64,000 nt of DNA from Gammaproteobacteria bacterium (GTDB lineage: Bacteria; Pseudomonadota; Gammaproteobacteria; Burkholderiales; Thiobacillaceae), in contig JAHJNN010000007.1 in NCBI GenBank assembly GCA_018820765.1, forward strand, positions 1 to 64,000, read 5' to 3'. Positions 59,338 to 64,000 of the stretch are shown here, in pieces. The notes beneath the pieces are model-generated. The model was given only the letters and a program-made list of their open reading frames with translations. It ran no database searches and had not been told where the DNA came from. The position numbers and the translations under genes were made by a program. Position 1 is the first letter of the stretch. Every line of letters begins with the position of its first letter.

Positions 59338-60212
59338 GCCGACTTGCCAGATGAGGTAGACATCCCTCGCAGCAGGGGTGAAAAGATCAACTTGATATAA
59401 GGTCGCAGCCACACCAGTGGCCATGCGGGCCCCGCATACCGGCTGCACATCACCCGCCAAGGTTGGGGTGGCAAGCCTTTCGGCGACGTGATTTTTTTCC
59501 AGCGGGTGCGCAACGGCAGACTGGGATCGTTGTAACTGCCGGTTACGTTATTGTCGTTGTTGCAGCGCCCAGCGAAGCCCGGCATCAACCAAATGGGTAT
59601 GCCCGCCTTGTGTGCGCGGAATCCGTAATCGTTGTCGCCCATGGCGTGCCGGTACACATTGTCGAGCAGGCCGATCCGTTCATAGACAAGGCGTGGCACC
59701 AGCACACAGTTGCCGTTCATGGTTGAAACGGGAATCGGCGCATTCCCCGGCTGGACATTACGTCGCTTGAGCTGATTGATAGGCGAGATGGCCACCGAAC
59801 CGCCATAGCTGAGCTCACCGGCCTCATTGTCGGTCGAACCCACGACAATGCAGGGCTGGCCCGACTCTGTACGCATCCGGGTCTCGGTTTCCAGCAGGCA
59901 GTCGAGCGCATGCGGATAGAGCAAGGTATCGTCGTTCAGCCACAGCACATAATCGGGGGCCAGCGGCAAGGCGCGCTGCCAGGCGCGCAACATGCCCCGG
60001 TTCCAGAACAGGCTGCCGTCACCCTGCTCGATGATGACGTCCGGAAACACCGCCCGCACCGCCTCGGCGGTGCCATCCGTGCTGCCGTCGTCCACCAGCA
60101 CCAGCGTGCGGGTAACCGTCTCGGGCAGATTGCATGCGTAATAGCCCGCGATGGACGCAAGCGTCTTGTCTCGCCGGTTGTGGCAGGCCATCAGCGCCAC
60201 CACGCTTTTCAT
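59334..60212 (-). CDS. glycosyltransferase family 2 protein
   Basis: This 292-residue GT-A enzyme opens KSVVALMACHNRRDKTLASI, followed by LVLVDDGSTDGTAEAV (nucleotide-binding) and YVLWLNDDTLLYP (metal-binding DxD-like NDD). HAMGDNDYGFRAHKAG contains the acceptor-side acidic motif. The C-terminal tail is hydrophobic (about 262-280) and may touch the membrane. The start at 60212 overlaps the polymerase stop by 4 bp. Confidence 0.9.
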   Translation of the reverse strand: MKSVVALMACHNRRDKTLASIAGYYACNLPETVTRTLVLVDDGSTDGTAEAVRAVFPDVIIEQGDGSLFWNRGMLRAWQRALPLAPDYVLWLNDDTLLYPHALDCLLETETRMRTESGQPCIVVGSTDNEAGELSYGGSVAISPINQLKRRNVQPGNAPIPVSTMNGNCVLVPRLVYERIGLLDNVYRHAMGDNDYGFRAHKAGIPIWLMPGFAGRCNNDNNVTGSYNDPSLPLRTRWKKITSPKGLPPQPWRVMCSRYAGPAWPLVWLRPYIKLIFSPLLRGMSTSSGKSA

Positions 60213-61603
60213 CGCGGCACACCCCCTGCATGCTGCACCCCGGTTGTCCGGGCGGACTGCGCTTTGGCTGCGGCAGGCTTCTGCTGATATTGCAGAACAA
60301 GCCCAAGCACGACTCCTAGGAACAAGCCCTGAGGGTACGTGGGCGAGTAGGGAATATTGAAAAGCGCGAACGACATCAATATTCCCAGCATCGCATAACC
60401 CGTCATGTTGTCGTATGGCCCGTCCGCCAAGCGGATGGCGCCGCGAAACAGGTAGAGATTGAACGCGAGGAAAGCCGTCAGGCCAATCAGACCGTGACGC
60501 AGCAGAAACTGGACATAATAATTGTGCGGTGCAAACGCGATCTCCCTGCCGCCTTGACCTTCGGGGCGCTTGAATCCGCTTCCGTAGGGCTCGCCCATCA
60601 CCCAGGTGCGCGGTCCCGCCCCCGCCCACTGGCTCAACAGAAAGTCCCACCCCTTCACGCGGCCGACGAACGTACCTTCGGTCGTGCTGGTTGCCTTGCT
60701 CGCCAGATCGGTGACCGACGAGGTCGCGCTGCCGAGCTTGCCCGTCGCCAGCAAGGGGCCAAGGACTAGCGCGGTGACCCCTGCGATCACCAGCATGCGG
60801 CCCGCGAGCCTGCCCTTGTTCTGGCGCACGATGAAAAGCGCCAGCAGCGCCGGCAGGAAGGACGCCACCCAAACTGAGCGGTGCTGCAATACCAGCACAG
60901 TCAGGGCCAGCAGCGGCAGCAGGAAGCGCCAGCCTGCGAGGCTGTTGCCGGTAGCCATCGCATATACCAGCAGGATCATCGCCACGCCAAGCATCCAGGT
61001 CTGTTGCGAATTGATCACCCGAAAGGCGACCCCCGTGTTGTCCATATAGCGCCATACAGGCTCGACCCAGTCCAGCCCGGTGGCGTCGGCCACCCAGCGG
61101 TAACACACGACCAGCAAGATCATGAGCACGACCGGGAACAGCCACCCGAGCATGCGCGCGATGCGCTCGCGCGACCACTCGAAGCTCGCAAAATAGACGA
61201 TCCCGGTCATGTAATAGAAATCGCCACGAAATTCCACGCCTGAGAGGGTGCCGTTCTTGAGCAAGCCCAGCAGGAACGCCACCACCATCAGGGCGATCAA
61301 AATCAGCAGCGATCTGGGCAAGCGTACGGCTGCGCCAGGCCGCATCAGACGAAGGAAAGCCACCCCCGCCATGGGCGCGAACAACAAATCCTGCGGATAG
61401 ACCTTCAGGGCGAGATTGAAGGCGAACAGATAACCGTTGGCAGTTTCCACCAGAAACAGGAGCAGAATCGCCGCCGCGCCGACCAGCGGCGTCATGAACA
61501 GGCCAGCGACCAGAAACACCAGCCCGAGCGCAAACAAAAACGCGATCACAAAGGGCAGCGCGGTAAAGAACCCGCCCAGCAGGGTGTAAACGAATTCAAG
61601 CAT
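60209..61603 (-). CDS. O-antigen-ligase/Wzy-like polysaccharide polymerase
   Basis: This 464-residue protein has about twelve transmembrane helices and a large periplasmic loop (about 300-370) containing GRVKGWDFLLSQWAGAGPRT and FAPHNYYVQFLLRHGLIGLT, the H-N-x-Y region typical of the Wzy/WaaL (O-antigen ligase-like) family. It is the likely polymerase or ligase of the EPS. The ATG at 61603 follows GGAGAATCACC. Confidence 0.87.
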   Translation of the reverse strand: MLEFVYTLLGGFFTALPFVIAFLFALGLVFLVAGLFMTPLVGAAAILLLFLVETANGYLFAFNLALKVYPQDLLFAPMAGVAFLRLMRPGAAVRLPRSLLILIALMVVAFLLGLLKNGTLSGVEFRGDFYYMTGIVYFASFEWSRERIARMLGWLFPVVLMILLVVCYRWVADATGLDWVEPVWRYMDNTGVAFRVINSQQTWMLGVAMILLVYAMATGNSLAGWRFLLPLLALTVLVLQHRSVWVASFLPALLALFIVRQNKGRLAGRMLVIAGVTALVLGPLLATGKLGSATSSVTDLASKATSTTEGTFVGRVKGWDFLLSQWAGAGPRTWVMGEPYGSGFKRPEGQGGREIAFAPHNYYVQFLLRHGLIGLTAFLAFNLYLFRGAIRLADGPYDNMTGYAMLGILMSFALFNIPYSPTYPQGLFLGVVLGLVLQYQQKPAAAKAQSARTTGVQHAGGVPR

Positions 61604-62759
61604 GGTGATTCTCCTGCATCGCCGCCCGGCCGGCGCCCGTACTCTGCTCACCGCTAGGGCGGTACAACGCCAGATATTCGTTCACGCCACGTTCCATACC
61701 AAAGCGCCGCTGAGCGATAACCGGATATTCTGCGCGAATGGCTGCACGCACGGGCGACGGCATCCGCATCAGCGTCTCAATCCCCACTGCCACTTCCTCC
61801 GAGGTAGTGCCGCAATACACCAGATGCGGAAAATCGACACGAAAGTCCCTGAGGCCGGCCACATCCGAGAACAGTGCGGGCAGGCCAGTCCCCAACGCCT
61901 CGATGGCGGCGATGCCGAAGCCTTCGTAAATGGAAGGCATGACGAAGGCATCCGCCGCCTGCAGAAGCGGCAGCACATCGCCCAAGCCGCCCACGAAATG
62001 TATACGGTCGGCCACACCCAAGGCTCGAGCCAGTTCGCGCTCCGGCTCGCCCACCTCCTCAATGCCCGCATGCAGATAGACCAACCGCGCGTCGGACGGC
62101 AGCATAGCCATGGCCTCGATCACTGCGGTGTGATTCTTGATCGACGAGCAATTACCGATGCTGGCAATGACGAAATCCTGCTCACCGACCCCAAACCGCT
62201 TGCGTGCAGCGGCACGCGCCTCATGCGTGGTTTCAGTGAAGCGTAAATTGTTGTACCAGTTCCAGACAAGCGTAGTAGGCAGCCGGTAATGACGTCGTTC
62301 CGTGTCATGCACGGAAGTACTGATTGCGACATGCCGCACGCCCATCCGGTTCAGCAGACGCCGCTGCACCCCCCGGCGCCATTGCAGATTGCCTGTGAAG
62401 GCGAAAGCGTTGTGCACGGTGCGCAAAATGACAGGAACCCGCACAGACTTTGCAACCAGCCCGAACCAGAAATTGGCTGCCTCCGTATGCAAATGGAGCA
62501 CGTCGTAGTCCCCCGCTTGTATTAATTTACGGACTCTGAGGAAAAAGCCCGGCGAACGCGAGAAAGGAATGTGATGCAGGCGATAGCCAGCGTCCTCGAA
62601 ACGTTTGGCATATGGCCCGCTAGTGGTGCCGGTGGACAGCACGTCCAGCATGACGCCTTCAGCCTGAAACAGCGGCGCAGCGGCGACCAGCATGGTCTCG
62701 GCCCCGGAAGGTTTCAGTTCGCCGAGCACATGCAGCACGCGCAAGGGGTTGCTCATCAC
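61596..62759 (-). CDS. glycosyltransferase family 4 protein
   Basis: This 387-residue GT-B enzyme contains VLHVLGELKPSGAETMLVAA (N-terminal), FVIASIGNCSSIKNHTAVIE (C-domain start) and AFVMPSIYEGFGIAAIEALG (E-x7-E). It overlaps the polymerase gene by 8 bp and the upstream transferase by 4 bp. Specificity is unknown. Confidence 0.9.
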   Translation of the reverse strand: MMSNPLRVLHVLGELKPSGAETMLVAAAPLFQAEGVMLDVLSTGTTSGPYAKRFEDAGYRLHHIPFSRSPGFFLRVRKLIQAGDYDVLHLHTEAANFWFGLVAKSVRVPVILRTVHNAFAFTGNLQWRRGVQRRLLNRMGVRHVAISTSVHDTERRHYRLPTTLVWNWYNNLRFTETTHEARAAARKRFGVGEQDFVIASIGNCSSIKNHTAVIEAMAMLPSDARLVYLHAGIEEVGEPERELARALGVADRIHFVGGLGDVLPLLQAADAFVMPSIYEGFGIAAIEALGTGLPALFSDVAGLRDFRVDFPHLVYCGTTSEEVAVGIETLMRMPSPVRAAIRAEYPVIAQRRFGMERGVNEYLALYRPSGEQSTGAGRAAMQENHHA

Positions 62760-63934
62760 CCCTCCGCCATTTGGTCGTATACGGCCTGCCAGGCATCCGC
62801 CACGGGAACGATATGGAAACGCTCCCGCGCCAAAGCCAGACCCCGTTCAGCGTAACCAAGGCGCAATGACGGATCGGCAGCAAATTCCAGCATGGCCTGC
62901 GCAACCGCATCAGACGAACGCACGTCGACTAACCGGCCAGCACGCCCATGATCCAGCGTCCACGGTACGCCCCCGCTGGACTCTCCGCCGATGACGGGAA
63001 TGCCGCGTGACATCGCTTCGATCAGCGCCATCGGCTGGGCTTCTACCAGGGATGGGTGTACCAACACATCAACTTCACTGCCAACCCTGGCCATCAGCGT
63101 GCTGTAGGGCACTTGACCAACAAACTCGATTCCTTGATCCAAGCCACGTTCACGCGCCCATTGCCCCCCTACTTCTTGCGCCCCATGACCCACACCAAAC
63201 ATGAGAAAGCGCGCGTCAGGGTATTGCTTGCGCAGTTTTGCAAACGCCTCAATGGCGATATGGCCATTCTTGTATGCGCCCCATCCCATGAGGATGGAGG
63301 CAAAGGTCAAGGGGCGATCCCCTGAGTTTGAAACAGCGGATTGCACAAATACATGCTCGGGCATGCCATTGGGAATTACTTCTGTCGCACCGCGATAGAG
63401 AATGTATTTACGTAAATGCTCATCCACATAAGGCGATACCGAAACAATTCTCCGCGCCCGGCTGATCACGCGATAAGCCATGAGGGTTCGTGCGATGCGA
63501 TAGGGGATAAAGTTGTGCCACAGGTAGCGCAGGGGGGTGTCGTGTGCGGTAATCACATGCGGAATGCCACTGAGTTGAACGGGCATCGCATATTCATACG
63601 TCCACTGCGCATGGATGATATCCGGCTTCTCACGCGCGATGGCGTGTTGCAGATAGTCGCGTTCCACCTTGAAGAAATTACGTGCCGGACGCACCCCCTT
63701 GGGGCCGAGGCACAAGCGCAGGTTTTCACCCTGCAATACGATTTCTTCCTTGACTGCGGCATCACAACTGAACACCACCAGTTTCTGGCCGCGCTTGAGC
63801 AGTTCACGGCACAGAAGGTTCACCGGTGTGCCGCCCTGCCCTTTTGGCAGATCGTCGCGCCATTGCGCCGGGTCGATGAATTCGCGGAAATCTGCCACGT
63901 TGATAGGGCCGGTCATGCCGAGGGTATAGCTCAT
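62756..63934 (-). CDS. glycosyltransferase family 4 protein
   Basis: This 392-residue GT-B enzyme contains DIIHAQWTYEYAMPVQLSGI, TFASILMGWGAYKNGHIAIE and VDVLVHPSLVEAQPMALIEA with SRGIPVIGGESSGG. The ATG at 63934 overlaps a TGA belonging to the gene that enters from the right edge. Confidence 0.9.
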   Translation of the reverse strand: MSYTLGMTGPINVADFREFIDPAQWRDDLPKGQGGTPVNLLCRELLKRGQKLVVFSCDAAVKEEIVLQGENLRLCLGPKGVRPARNFFKVERDYLQHAIAREKPDIIHAQWTYEYAMPVQLSGIPHVITAHDTPLRYLWHNFIPYRIARTLMAYRVISRARRIVSVSPYVDEHLRKYILYRGATEVIPNGMPEHVFVQSAVSNSGDRPLTFASILMGWGAYKNGHIAIEAFAKLRKQYPDARFLMFGVGHGAQEVGGQWARERGLDQGIEFVGQVPYSTLMARVGSEVDVLVHPSLVEAQPMALIEAMSRGIPVIGGESSGGVPWTLDHGRAGRLVDVRSSDAVAQAMLEFAADPSLRLGYAERGLALARERFHIVPVADAWQAVYDQMAEG

Positions 63935-64000
63935 ATCGTTTTCAGTTCCAGTGTGTGAGTCAGCCCGTTACGTGCGGCGCCATGAGAATCGGCGATGATG
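63931..64000 (-). CDS. partial gene, C-terminal end only
   Basis: An open frame enters from the right edge and ends in TGA at 63931-63933, overlapping the next ATG (ATGA). The last residues are IIADSHGAARNGLTHTLELK. Too little is present to identify it; the overlap suggests another member of the EPS operon. Confidence 0.5.
   Translation of the reverse strand, partial: IIADSHGAARNGLTHTLELKTI

Overview
The window looks like chromosomal DNA of a GC-rich betaproteobacterium (Thiobacillus/Nitrosomonadales-like is my guess; no marker gene settles it). The clues are a run of PEP-CTERM exported proteins with the EpsA regulator, a second sorting system (exosortase H), a large exopolysaccharide gene cluster, and the rRNA-operon control region at the left edge. 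Nearly everything from 7.5 kb onward is on the minus strand.

Layout. 1-0.4 kb: tRNA-fMet, then an rRNA promoter and boxA leader reading leftward out of the window; the 16S gene should lie just outside. 0.6-7.3 kb: housekeeping and envelope genes (iron alcohol dehydrogenase, LemA plus a GIDE-domain membrane protein, a ferredoxin-reductase with an unusual N-terminal domain, recJ). 7.5-13.4 kb: a six-gene minus-strand operon with a DUF2341/LamG-ExbB fusion, ExbD, TonB, a porin, an ankyrin protein and a coiled-coil protein, interrupted by a 165-bp MITE-like element. 13.7-15.2 kb: a PEP-CTERM beta-propeller protein. 15.3-27.4 kb: a two-partner secretion pair, a 3454-residue haemagglutinin-like exoprotein and its TpsB transporter. 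27.5-40 kb: a periplasmic-binding-like secreted protein, six more PEP-CTERM proteins (one a serine protease, one PhoX-like), epsA, and an EAL/CBS/GGDEF protein. 40-46 kb: a subtilase with an XrtH-like tail, exosortase H and its partner membrane protein, a metallophosphatase and a rhomboid protease. 46-51 kb: galE and a wecB-type transferase interspersed with intact and broken toxin-antitoxin modules. 51-64 kb: an exopolysaccharide operon of glycosyltransferases, a methyltransferase, two acyltransferases, a glycoside hydrolase and an O-antigen-ligase-like polymerase, running off the right edge.

How it fits together. The polysaccharide cluster builds an extracellular matrix; PEP-CTERM and XrtH substrates, the TPS exoprotein and the ExbBD/TonB/porin operon are exported or envelope proteins probably made alongside it. 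The most interesting signal I found is a palindrome, TGAGCC-N4-GGCTCA, 70-175 bp upstream of six unrelated exported or envelope operons (plus further degenerate or displaced copies). In five cases a -10-like hexamer sits 54-56 bp from its centre, and in two more it sits about one helical turn closer. This looks like one regulon; EpsA, encoded at 30.4-31.2 kb, is a candidate binder. Several targets are phosphatase-like, suggesting a link to phosphorus scavenging (inference).

The window is also rich in repeats: four heptad CAAGTT inverted elements, a tandem duplicated structured region upstream of a PEP-CTERM gene, REP-like hairpins, and mosaic duplications linking 38.2, 40.1 and 44.1 kb.
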